Assembly (NCBI GenBank): GCA_964432985.1 | Contig: CAYSPT010000051.1 | Span: forward strand, 1-36,403 | Origin: CAYSPT01 sp964432985 | Lineage (GTDB): Bacteria > Muiribacteriota > CAYSPT01 | DNA: 36,403 bases | Direction of reading: 5' to 3' | In this document: positions 16,043-23,497 of the stretch, piece after piece | Layout: every line of letters starts with the position of its first letter | Numbering within the stretch: the stretch's first letter is position 1 | Translations under genes and position numbers: made by a program | The notes under the pieces: generated by a model | What the model saw: the letters and a program-made list of their open reading frames with translations, nothing else | Database searches by the model: none | Told to the model about the DNA's origin: nothing

Positions 16043-17821
16043 CTACCTCCGACTTCGCTTTATAAGCCCCAGTACCCGGTCCTTGGCCGGATCTATTCCG
16101 CCTGTGACCGTGCTGTTCACCTTTATGTGAGGAATCACTCCCCGACCGGTGTCCTTCCCGTTGGGACGTACGAATCGCTTGTAAGACACCCTGACGGGGA
16201 CATGTGACTCGGGAAGCCTGAACCGGAGCGTATCGCCATAACTGGTTGCCAGCCCGCCGGTTTCTTCACCGACCAGGATTCCCACCGAATTATCTTTGAA
16301 CAGGGCGGCCAGGTCAGCCGCGGATGAGAATGTGTAAGGTCCGACCAAGGTGTAGACATTTCCCGAGAAACGATTTTCCACAATACCCGGGTTCTCCGGT
16401 TTGAAATCACTAACCAACAGTGCGCCTTTCTCGTCGTCCTCGTACCAATCATACGTCATTTTAGCCAGGTTGGAAATCTTAGTTTCCACGCGCAAGTAGG
16501 TCGTGTACGGTCTGGCGCACACGCACTCGTAAAGATAGTCGCAGAGCTTCGAGTTTCCGCCCGAGTTGTCACGAATGTCCACGATGAAATCCTTGATGTT
16601 CTTTTCCTTCATCTCCTTGAGCGCTGCCTGCATCAGGGTTTCAAAGCTCCCGAGATCGTTGCAGGAATAGAAATCAAGAATTCCCACCCGGTGGACCTCA
16701 TCTACATGAAACTCGTAATCGTTCTTTGCTTTCGTACCGGACAGGACCTGGTTCATCACTTCCTCCAGTCCGCCGCTGACCGCCACCTTGACCACTTCAC
16801 CCGTGGGAAGTTCCAGGGTCATGATAAACGGTTCCACGATATCGAAACCGTACCACAGGTAATAGCCGAAATACCGGGCAACCATCATGTTGAACATTTC
16901 CGCTCGTTCAAAACCCTGGTATTTTTCAAGGTCCGCAAGCATCCTTGAGACAGCGACACTGTTTATGTCCACGATCCTGGTTCCGGCCGGGATATCCGCT
17001 TCGGAAAAATTACCGGTAATAATCATGGAATCTCCCGCCCTTTCAACCGCGAAGGGAAATATCCCACCGAAGGCTGCATACGTGAAGAATTCACGGTGAA
17101 AAGCACCCCCGGTATGTCCCTCTTTGAACGAGGCTCCCAGTTCGTTGACCAACCGCGAAAACTCTTTGACCGGCCTTGACTCACCGCAGTGCTCCATGAC
17201 CCGGTCGAATGACTCCATAAACACTTCTTTCTCGATAAAAGCGTAGAGGTTTGGATGCGACTCTTCCAGGGTGGAAATGAAATGAGTGAGATCACTCCGC
17301 TGCTGTTCGGGTGACAGTATCCGGGAGAAGTCCTTGTTCAGAATGTCCAGGGATTCACGCTTCGTATTGGTAATGACCGACCGGGTCTGCTCGTGGTTTT
17401 CGAAGGTGATTATCAGGTCTGCGTATGATGTCATGGTGGCTGTGTAACGGCCGACAATCGAGGCGACCAGGCAGGGAGTTCCCTGCCCTTGCACCGGGCT
17501 GAAGTTGACTTCCCACGATTTGATGTTGTCGTAATCATTCTCCTTTATGATGAACTTCATCATCCGTACTACAAAGGCTTTATCGCCGATATTGAGGGAC
17601 GACTTCAGCTTGGTCACATCCCTGCCCCTGATTAGTTCAATGATGTGCTCCCCTATATCATTAGCCGTCTGAAAAGCTCGGCGCGTCACCTGATTGGAGG
17701 GAAGAACCGCAGTATCATTTGCCCAGTCATCCGCCGCCGCGTAACCGTTACTGAATATCACTACAAGAAAAATAACACTTAGAATCAGCCCGATTTTATC
17801 CACCGCACAGCGTTTCATCAC
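16043..17821 (-). CDS. Secreted S41 family peptidase
   Basis: 592 aa with a signal peptide (KIGLILSVIFLVVIFSNGYAAADD). An AAGGAG site lies just before tandem ATGs (17821, 17818). A domain of ~150 residues with SLNIGDKAFVVRMM and YADLIITFENHEQ precedes the peptidase. The S41 core shows FIVDIRDNSGGNSKLCDYL, FSSAADLAAL (predicted nucleophile near Ser500), GILVGEETGG and GRGVIPHIKV. The GEETGG segment and lack of the dyad Lys place it with IRBP/tricorn-like S41 rather than CtpA. No PDZ domain is obvious. It is likely periplasmic or membrane-released and may act on peptides or misfolded proteins. It leads the minus-strand pair with the cytoplasmic S41 homologue. Confidence 0.87.
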   Translation of the reverse strand: MMKRCAVDKIGLILSVIFLVVIFSNGYAAADDWANDTAVLPSNQVTRRAFQTANDIGEHIIELIRGRDVTKLKSSLNIGDKAFVVRMMKFIIKENDYDNIKSWEVNFSPVQGQGTPCLVASIVGRYTATMTSYADLIITFENHEQTRSVITNTKRESLDILNKDFSRILSPEQQRSDLTHFISTLEESHPNLYAFIEKEVFMESFDRVMEHCGESRPVKEFSRLVNELGASFKEGHTGGAFHREFFTYAAFGGIFPFAVERAGDSMIITGNFSEADIPAGTRIVDINSVAVSRMLADLEKYQGFERAEMFNMMVARYFGYYLWYGFDIVEPFIMTLELPTGEVVKVAVSGGLEEVMNQVLSGTKAKNDYEFHVDEVHRVGILDFYSCNDLGSFETLMQAALKEMKEKNIKDFIVDIRDNSGGNSKLCDYLYECVCARPYTTYLRVETKISNLAKMTYDWYEDDEKGALLVSDFKPENPGIVENRFSGNVYTLVGPYTFSSAADLAALFKDNSVGILVGEETGGLATSYGDTLRFRLPESHVPVRVSYKRFVRPNGKDTGRGVIPHIKVNSTVTGGIDPAKDRVLGLIKRSRR

Positions 17822-18025
17822 ATCACACTCCTTATTTACTTTTATTCGAAAGCTGCAATTTTAATACAATCAAAACACTAATTAATACTAAATGAATCTG
17901 GCTATGGATAGCAACATCAAGCACCGCTTGCCGGTGTACAGTACGATGTGGTTAGAAATATCACAGGAACAGTCGCTTATTGCGTAACATCAATGACTCT
18001 GCACCAAAATCGGTAAACATTATTG

Positions 18026-18808
18026 ATGAGGAACAGCCTGGTTGAGTATCATGCCAGTACCATGACGACGCGGGAAGAAATTGTCAGACTTGCCTATACC
18101 CCCGGGCAGATCAAGGATAAAACCGATCTGATCTACCGGCTAATGCTGGACAGGTCACCCACTGTGCGGGAGGGTAATTTCACCCGGATTTCCCCGGAAG
18201 ATGTTGAATACATGTTCAACCTCTACGACTATTACTTTTTCAGCAGCTTTTTCAAGCATAACCTGCATGAAAAAATATTTTTCCGGGTAACTCAAATGAT
18301 CGATGCCGCCGGGAAAACACTCACCCATTTCCGAAGTAAGACCTACATCATCTCGCTTTCAGCCGCTCTCCTGCTGCAGACGTTCAGCGACATAAAACGC
18401 GAAATAGTGGTCAACGGGCTGGTCTGCCGCGACCGGTTGGAAGCCGCCCAGCGAGTACTGGAGCACGAGATCACCCATATCCTGGAGCGCGAGCTTTTCA
18501 ACGCCGGGTCCGATTGTTTCCGGCACCGCTACCGCCGGTTGGTCAAGAAACTGTTCGGTCACACCGGCGTGACCCATCAGTTGGTGACTCCCCGGGAACG
18601 AGCGGGGGTGATCTACCATCTTAAGGAAGGTGACGAGGTGACGTTCATGTACCATGACCGGGTTTTTCGGGGAACCATATTCCGAATAGAAGCCGACGAA
18701 GCTGCTGTCCTGGTACCCGACCCGAACGGGATCTTGCTCGACGCGCAGCGCCGGCGGTGCAACCGCTACCAGGTACCCCTTGAAAATCTAAAGCGCCCCT
18801 TTGTTTGA
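18026..18808 (+). CDS. SprT-like zinc metalloprotein with C-terminal SH3-like barrel
   Basis: 260 aa from ATG 18026 (a TTG at 18023 precedes it, and the ribosome site is poor, so the start is uncertain). The core has HFRSKTYIISLS and EHEITHILERELF: HExxH at 147-151, with a possible third ligand His near 167 (CFRHRYRRL). This pattern matches the SprT/Spartan family, zinc proteases or putative DNA-protein crosslink enzymes. The last ~60 residues (GDEVTFMYHDRVFRGTIFRIEADEAA is the start of this region) look like a small SH3/KOW-type barrel ending in PLENL, seen in some SprT-like proteins. It is cytoplasmic and stands alone between a divergent S41 gene and the beta-barrel gene. Confidence 0.78.
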   Translation: MRNSLVEYHASTMTTREEIVRLAYTPGQIKDKTDLIYRLMLDRSPTVREGNFTRISPEDVEYMFNLYDYYFFSSFFKHNLHEKIFFRVTQMIDAAGKTLTHFRSKTYIISLSAALLLQTFSDIKREIVVNGLVCRDRLEAAQRVLEHEITHILERELFNAGSDCFRHRYRRLVKKLFGHTGVTHQLVTPRERAGVIYHLKEGDEVTFMYHDRVFRGTIFRIEADEAAVLVPDPNGILLDAQRRRCNRYQVPLENLKRPFV

Positions 18809-18988
18809 ACCGTTCGGAGAGGACGTTCGTATAAACCACCCGAAACCCGCAGTTCGCTTTTAACACTGGGCTCAGTGGCACGCCCTGATTCATTATTATT
18901 CAATAGTGTATGCGCTTCCTTTTTCAGGCTTACTGATGCTCTTATTCCTTTCAAATGCTAGTTTCTTAGAGTCTCTTATTTATTTTAT
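18809..18988. other. Intergenic region after the SprT-like gene
   Basis: No gene supported. It contains a small stem CACTG-GGCT-CAGTG near 18864-18877 without a T-tract, then AT-rich sequence leading into the promoter at 18989. Confidence 0.4.
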
Positions 18989-19018
18989 TTGCATTTCTGT
19001 TTTTCATTACCTTATAAT
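18989..19018 (+). promoter_or_regulatory. Promoter of the beta-barrel gene
   Basis: TTGCAT (18989-18994), an 18-nt spacer, then a perfect TATAAT (19013-19018). The -10 overlaps the first 20-bp repeat unit, so the repeats cover the start site and the 5'UTR. Confidence 0.6.
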
Positions 19019-19069
19019 CGTTGTACGATTTAAATAATCGTTGTACGATTTAAATAATCGTTGTATGAT
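19017..19069 (+). repeat. Three 20-bp tandem repeats with palindromic core at the promoter
   Basis: ATCGTTGTACGAT at 19017-19029 and 19037-19049, and ATCGTTGTATGAT at 19057-19069, exactly 20 bp apart (two helical turns), joined by TTAAATA. Each has an ATCGT/ACGAT inverted repeat around TGT (the third has one mismatch). The first overlaps the -10 by two bases. The layout fits repeated operators on one DNA face or a series of small hairpins in the 5'UTR. Confidence 0.8.
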
Positions 19070-19110
19070 TTAATAAATTCTAAGAAAGTAACCTGTGGGA
19101 GGTGCTGTTC

Positions 19111-19704
19111 GTGAAAAAATATTGTGGAATTCTGCTTGTCAGTATATGTCTTGTGTGCTTTATCTCCCCCGCTGTAGCCGATGAAACGGCTGTAGCCGAT
19201 GAAACGGCGTCCGTTGCAGAGAAACCATGGGGTTTCCAGGTAGCGATGGGGTTTTATTATCCGGATGACGGTGATCTCGATGAGTCGCTCACCCATGGAT
19301 TCGCAATCAGCTACAAACTGAAAGAACGGCAGTGGCTGGAAGCGCAGATAGAGTACGGCAACCTGGACGTCAACGGAAGCACCTTCCAGGCCGACATTAC
19401 CAAACTGCACCTCACCTACTTCATGCACCCGAAGGAGCGGCGGAAAACGACCACGGGTTTTCTAACCAGGTGGTATTACGGAGCCGGCTTGACTTACACC
19501 TCGCTGGATTACCCGTCCAGCCTGACCGATCTCGGTCTGGACGGCCCGGACAAGACCGGAGGACATTTTGCGGCCGGCTACATAGTAAATGACCGGGTCA
19601 AGCTGGAATTCCTCGTTGACTTTTCCGGCAGTGAAAACCTGGGTGCCGGCAAGGGAGTGGCCGACATGGGCGGTTTCAGAAGCATGATGAAAGTGAAGTT
19701 CTAA
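19111..19704 (+). CDS. Small outer-membrane beta-barrel protein (OmpW/OmpA-like size)
   Basis: 197 aa from GTG 19111, placed by GGGAGG at 19097-19102 (an in-frame GTG at 19102 overlaps that site). The signal peptide is KKYCGILLVSICLVCFISPAVA. The mature part shows alternating amphipathic strands (FQVAMGFYY, FAISYKL, WLEAQIEYG, LHLTYFM, RWYYGAGLTY, VKLEFLVDFSG) and ends in MMKVKF with terminal Phe, the mark of BamA-inserted barrels. Eight strands are plausible. An 18-bp perfect direct repeat (19171-19206) duplicates AVADET just after the signal region. The function is unknown and the family assignment rests on fold features. Confidence 0.8.
   Translation: MKKYCGILLVSICLVCFISPAVADETAVADETASVAEKPWGFQVAMGFYYPDDGDLDESLTHGFAISYKLKERQWLEAQIEYGNLDVNGSTFQADITKLHLTYFMHPKERRKTTTGFLTRWYYGAGLTYTSLDYPSSLTDLGLDGPDKTGGHFAAGYIVNDRVKLEFLVDFSGSENLGAGKGVADMGGFRSMMKVKF
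19171..19206 (+). repeat. 18-bp perfect direct repeat inside the barrel gene
   Basis: Two adjacent copies of GCTGTAGCCGATGAAACG encode AVADET twice at the mature N-terminus. The unit is a multiple of three, so copy changes would keep the frame. Confidence 0.9.
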
Positions 19705-20982
19705 TCAAAACCCCACAAACAGCTCCAGGAAGATCAGATCATTATCCTTGCCCGGGACGCCGTTTGGAGGATCTTCCGAGTTGATTTCGTACTCCAGCTG
19801 AAGCCAGCTTTTCTTTGCCAGTTTGTGCTTCCATGATACGGCCAGCTGCTGTTTGTCCCAGGTCCTGGTATCGGCGGCAGTGACGGCAGCATAATCAACC
19901 TGACCGTACTGAAGGTAGACCGTGTCTTTCTCGGAAATATCACAGCCCACCACCGACTGATACCCATCATAGCCGTTGCCAGCCAGCCTGGCCGTGGTGT
20001 ACTCCCCCTGCCAGATCCATTGCCCTTCCCGGAACCGGAAATCACCACCCAGCATGGTGTGTCTGCGGCCTGTTGCCGTGAATCCATAGCCCGCCAGAGT
20101 TGCGATATCCGCTTCTGATATCCGGCTAAAATACGCACTTATCCCCGCGGTCAGCGTGTCATTGCATCGGCCGCCTACCCGCAATGACACGGCTTTATTG
20201 TTGTCTCCATCGAATCCGTTTTCCCGGTTGGCCAGCACCAGCGTGGTGTCGGCCAGGCTCCCCCGTCCCCCCAGCCCGTCACCGGGTGCTCCCACATCGA
20301 AATTGAGCAGGGCCACACCGGTAGTGCGGATTCCAACCTTGTATCCGTTGATGACGGCCAGGTTGAGATCTATCTTACCGTCATCCATTTTGTTGAGAAA
20401 CTGCAAACCGTACACCCGGTCGTGGTGGAACGAGTCGGAGTAAAGGCTGTAATTTGAAAGCAGACGCCCGCCACCGGTGGGGGTTATCCCGTACGCCCAG
20501 TTGCGAGTCTTGCCCACGATGAGCTGTGAGCTTTCCGTCAGACCTACACCATCGAAGATGGCCATAGCGCTTTCTATGTAGTTATTCGTGTTACCAATCC
20601 CGCCGGCTGAAGGCCAGAACCAGATATGGGTTTCACCATGGATACGGTCGGTGACGTCCCAGCGGGGATGAAAAGTCAATTCGGTAGCTTCGAATGTGCC
20701 TGGTTCGCTATCCAGGGTGGAGCTGTGGAACCGACAGCGGAAATACCCGTGAAAACTCAGGTTGCCCGGCAGTTTGAATGCCGGCGCGGGAACCGCCCGC
20801 TGAGATTCCAGGTCGGCCAGCCGCTGCTTCAGAACCGCTACCTGCCCCTTGAGAAATTCTATCTGACCGGCTGAATTTCCGGCCCGGGTCCCCGGAACCA
20901 GCAGTACGGCCACCAGGATGGTGGTCATGACAACCAGCACTGGCTTCATCGGGAATTGTGCCCTGTTTCCGCTGCAAACCAT
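19705..20982 (-). CDS. Porin-like outer-membrane protein with N-terminal coiled coil
   Basis: 425 aa. The start at 20982 has AAGGGG upstream. ATG 20949 would give a cleaner signal peptide (KPVLVVMTTILVAVLLVPGTRA). After cleavage comes a short heptad segment (GQIEFLKGQVAVLKQRLADLES), then a barrel-like region with strands such as LSFHGYFRCRFHSS, HGETHIWFW, YGLQFLNKM and WLQLEYEIN, and a C-terminal LFVGF. A trimerising coiled coil before a barrel is known in porins of the Slp/OprP-like kind. Its stop codon directly abuts that of the convergent 19111 gene, with no base between. It sits 54 nt downstream of the small two-TM gene, so it may be the third gene of that cluster. Confidence 0.8.
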   Translation of the reverse strand: MVCSGNRAQFPMKPVLVVMTTILVAVLLVPGTRAGNSAGQIEFLKGQVAVLKQRLADLESQRAVPAPAFKLPGNLSFHGYFRCRFHSSTLDSEPGTFEATELTFHPRWDVTDRIHGETHIWFWPSAGGIGNTNNYIESAMAIFDGVGLTESSQLIVGKTRNWAYGITPTGGGRLLSNYSLYSDSFHHDRVYGLQFLNKMDDGKIDLNLAVINGYKVGIRTTGVALLNFDVGAPGDGLGGRGSLADTTLVLANRENGFDGDNNKAVSLRVGGRCNDTLTAGISAYFSRISEADIATLAGYGFTATGRRHTMLGGDFRFREGQWIWQGEYTTARLAGNGYDGYQSVVGCDISEKDTVYLQYGQVDYAAVTAADTRTWDKQQLAVSWKHKLAKKSWLQLEYEINSEDPPNGVPGKDNDLIFLELFVGF

Positions 20983-21036
20983 ACGATCGCCCCTTACTTC
21001 GCTTATTTGTTACATATTTCGGGACGAACAAGGGTT

Positions 21037-21369
21037 TTATTTACTACCGGCTTTGGTTTCGTTCCAGAACACGACCACCAGGGTGAGAAAAGGCCATAGT
21101 ACAGATGCCAGGATCAATAAAACCAGGCCATTGAAGACTTTCTGGATAGTTTTATCCGATGTTTTTTCGAGATCCAGCAGTTTAATAGAGAGATTCTTCA
21201 AAGCTTCCGGCGTATTAGCTTTTTCTATTTTATCCTTTATTTTATTGTAGCTTTCCGGGTAAAACGGTTCGTATCTCGAGTGGATGATGTAATAGACGCC
21301 AGCGCTGGCAATAAGCGATATCAATATTGCCATTATGTTCAACCACTTGATGTTGTTCAGAGTGTTCAT
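21037..21369 (-). CDS. Small two-TM membrane protein of unknown function
   Basis: 110 aa. The ATG at 21369 overlaps the stop of the upstream transglutaminase gene (ATGA), and GGGAGG lies 7 nt before it, so translation is coupled. A longer in-frame start at 21435 would read through the upstream gene and is rejected. TM1 is IMAILISLIASAGVYYII. A soluble helical stretch follows (SYNKIKDKIEKANTPEALKN to KLLDLEKTSDKTI), then TM2 LVLLILASVLWPFLTLVVVFW. Both ends are probably cytoplasmic with the loop outside, or the reverse. No family was recognised. Confidence 0.75.
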   Translation of the reverse strand: MNTLNNIKWLNIMAILISLIASAGVYYIIHSRYEPFYPESYNKIKDKIEKANTPEALKNLSIKLLDLEKTSDKTIQKVFNGLVLLILASVLWPFLTLVVVFWNETKAGSK

Positions 21370-23039
21370 CGCGGCACCTCCCGGGACTGCCAGCGGAGGA
21401 AGAAATACACCGAGCGTGAGCACTCTCCATCGCACTCCATCAACGGTTCTTCCAGGTAGTGCTCCTGCGAGAGAGGAGACATCAGGTCCCGGCCGAAACC
21501 GTTGATGAAAAACCGGTCGGCAAAGGTGCCGAAGGAGCGGTACTTGGTTATGGGATGCGTCCCGTACACCGGCAGCGACATGAACCGACTGGTGTCAGCC
21601 GGTATCCAACCGTAGTTGGGCAGGTACACCTCCGGAAGTTCGTGATCCAGATAACCAAGACGGCTGTCGTCTTTCCAGAGAGAAAAACCGGTAATACTGC
21701 GGGTGGCAAGTCCCACTGCCTGGCACAGAGCGATGTAAATGGTAGTGTGATTTCCGCAGCTTCCCCGGCTCTGCTCGAGTATTTTCAAGCTGCTCAGGCT
21801 CATGTATGGCAGGATATACCCGATTTTATCCACCACGAAATCGTAAATTTTCCTGGCCATCCAGAAAGGATTCCGCTCCTGCCCGACTATCTCCGCTGCC
21901 TTGTCTCTGAGCGCTTGTTCCCCGGTCTGGAAGAGATACTGGGCTCGTTTCAGCACTTCACGGAGCCGCTCGTTACCTTTATTTTCTATCTCCGAAAAGA
22001 GGTACCTGTCCCTGATCTCAGCAGGAATTTTATCCAGCGATCCAACCCGGTGGGGATAGATATGGAATTTGACATCGAAGGTATCTATATCGAAAGACAG
22101 GCAGGTTTCCCGGTCTTCGTTAGGCGCGATATCCTTGATGTAATTGACTGCCATCTCTCCACCCTCACCTTCCCACTCGCAGGGGAAGGACCGATCAGGA
22201 TTTGGTATAACCTTGGGCATAGAAAGCATCCGTTGGTTGATATAATCGAACGGAAGCTGTTGTGAAAACTCCATCTTCCTGATCATACCGGGGCCGTTGT
22301 TGTGTATGCGGTTGACTACTTCCACGTGGGAGCGCCGCCCGCCCGAAACCGTGTGCGGTACAGACCGGTCGAGAGAATAGGTAAGGAGTTTGTTGTCTTT
22401 GAGATCCAGGGTCCACACCATGTCATCGGCGACTACCAGGCTGGTCGGAAGCTTGACCTCGGGAAGTTCATACGATGTAACGATTCCCCCGTGCAGGGGA
22501 TCCAGGGCGAAGATCTCTTTTCCTTCCAGATCCAGCGTCCAGAGGTACCGGCCGTCGTGACTGAGCCCCCGGCAGGAGTAAAGAGGAGCCTCGTAGGTTT
22601 CGAACTTGATCCGTCGGGGGAACTTGATCACGGTAATCTCGTTGTTGGCAACCGTGAAGAACGGCTGGTCCGGAGAAATGAGCCAGAGCGTGTCGTCGCG
22701 GTAGGCCAGTCCCAGGTACGGCGTGACCACTCCTTCCACCTGTCCGAAATAGCGGCATTCATCCCCCTCCAGCGAGCGTTTGTACAGGTTGGAGCTTTCT
22801 TCGTCGTACTCCCAGAGATAGTCACCGTCCCAGCTGATGGTCTGGGGACGGCGGACGATGGTCTTCTGTCTCTTGATAACGTCTCCGGTGGCGTAATCCA
22901 CCAGAAACAGCATCGCGTTTTCAATGTCGGCAACCCAGATCCCGTCCCGATTGTAGGCAATGGAAGTGGGGGTTTTCGTTGGAAGATCAACCGTGTGTTT
23001 CAGCGTAATGGCTTTTTTCACTGCAATTTCCTGCTCCAT
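21366..23039 (-). CDS. Beta-propeller / transglutaminase-like protein
   Basis: 557 aa from ATG 23039, with GGAGGG 7 nt upstream (a GTG at 23054 overlaps that site). Residues ~1-250 are propeller-like strands (GIWVADIENAMLFLVD, DGRYLWTLDLEGKEIFALD, DMVWTLDLKDNKLLTY). From ~370 a transglutaminase/protease core shows Cys428 in RGSCGNH, His466 in LDHELPEVYLP and Asp482 in PADTSR, the intact triad of the Transglut_core family. No signal peptide is visible, so it is predicted cytoplasmic. It could be a cysteine peptidase or a crosslinking enzyme. The next gene overlaps by four bases, and a porin-like gene follows. The 17-bp repeat array begins 14 nt upstream of its start. Confidence 0.85.
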   Translation of the reverse strand: MEQEIAVKKAITLKHTVDLPTKTPTSIAYNRDGIWVADIENAMLFLVDYATGDVIKRQKTIVRRPQTISWDGDYLWEYDEESSNLYKRSLEGDECRYFGQVEGVVTPYLGLAYRDDTLWLISPDQPFFTVANNEITVIKFPRRIKFETYEAPLYSCRGLSHDGRYLWTLDLEGKEIFALDPLHGGIVTSYELPEVKLPTSLVVADDMVWTLDLKDNKLLTYSLDRSVPHTVSGGRRSHVEVVNRIHNNGPGMIRKMEFSQQLPFDYINQRMLSMPKVIPNPDRSFPCEWEGEGGEMAVNYIKDIAPNEDRETCLSFDIDTFDVKFHIYPHRVGSLDKIPAEIRDRYLFSEIENKGNERLREVLKRAQYLFQTGEQALRDKAAEIVGQERNPFWMARKIYDFVVDKIGYILPYMSLSSLKILEQSRGSCGNHTTIYIALCQAVGLATRSITGFSLWKDDSRLGYLDHELPEVYLPNYGWIPADTSRFMSLPVYGTHPITKYRSFGTFADRFFINGFGRDLMSPLSQEHYLEEPLMECDGECSRSVYFFLRWQSREVPR

Positions 23040-23052
23040 TAGTAATCCCTCC

Positions 23053-23270
23053 ACATTATCGTGAGTAAAACATTATCGTGAGTAAAACATTATCGTGAAT
23101 TCAACATCATCGCGAATTCAACATCATCGCGANNNNNNNNNNNNNNNNNNNNNNNNNNNNNNNNNNNNNNNNNNNNNNNNNNNNNNNNNNNNNNNNNNNN
23201 NNNNNNNNNNNNNNNNNNNNNNNNNNNNNNNNTTCAACATCATCGCGAGTTCAACATCATCACAGTATCA
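23053..23270. repeat. 17-bp tandem repeat array interrupted by an assembly gap
   Basis: Units ACATTATCGTGAGTAAA at 23053 and 23070, a mixed unit at 23087 and ACATCATCGCGAATTCA at 23104, then a partial unit at 23121 up to the gap. After the gap there is the tail of a unit, then units at 23237 and 23254. Unit types change gradually along the array. On the minus strand the left units read GATAAT, like a -10 hexamer, just before the transglutaminase ribosome site. The true copy number is unknown because the gap falls inside the array. Confidence 0.85.
23133..23232. other. Assembly gap (100 N)
   Basis: Exactly 100 N, the usual placeholder for a gap of unknown length. It lies within the 17-bp tandem array, which probably caused the break. 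Confidence 0.97.
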
Positions 23271-23434
23271 AATAGGGGAACAACAGGTCAAATGATCGTA
23301 TGATACTTCTCGTTTATTGCCACTGAGCCATCTTTACTGCCTGCCAACGCTTAACGAGCGCTTTTTGCAAACCAATAACGAAGCGAATAGGCAGTGCCGA
23401 ACGCTAATGTCCAAAAGTCAAGCATGACCCTTCC
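23271..23434. other. Intergenic region upstream of kinase paralogue B
   Basis: No gene supported. ACTGCCT (23336-23342) and AGGCAGT (23389-23395) form a seven-pair inverted repeat around a 46-nt loop that holds AGCGCT and a T-run. Its function is unknown. Confidence 0.4.
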
Positions 23435-23463
23435 TTGCAGCTAGGCATGAAACATGATTAAAT
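23435..23463 (+). promoter_or_regulatory. Candidate promoter of kinase paralogue B
   Basis: TTGCAG (23435-23440), a 17-nt spacer, then TTAAAT (23458-23463) preceded by TGA, an extended -10. The start would be near 23470, leaving a short 5'UTR before the GGAGGA ribosome site. Confidence 0.45.
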
Positions 23464-23497
23464 TGGTGTGGAGAAATTCCTACCCGGAGGACCGATA

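Noticed and set aside
23053..23270. CRISPR array
   Set aside because: Units are contiguous 17-bp tandem copies without unique spacers, and no cas gene is present.
23336..23395. Mobile-element end or integron-type site
   Set aside because: Only a seven-base inverted repeat. No transposase or integrase in the window and no target duplication.
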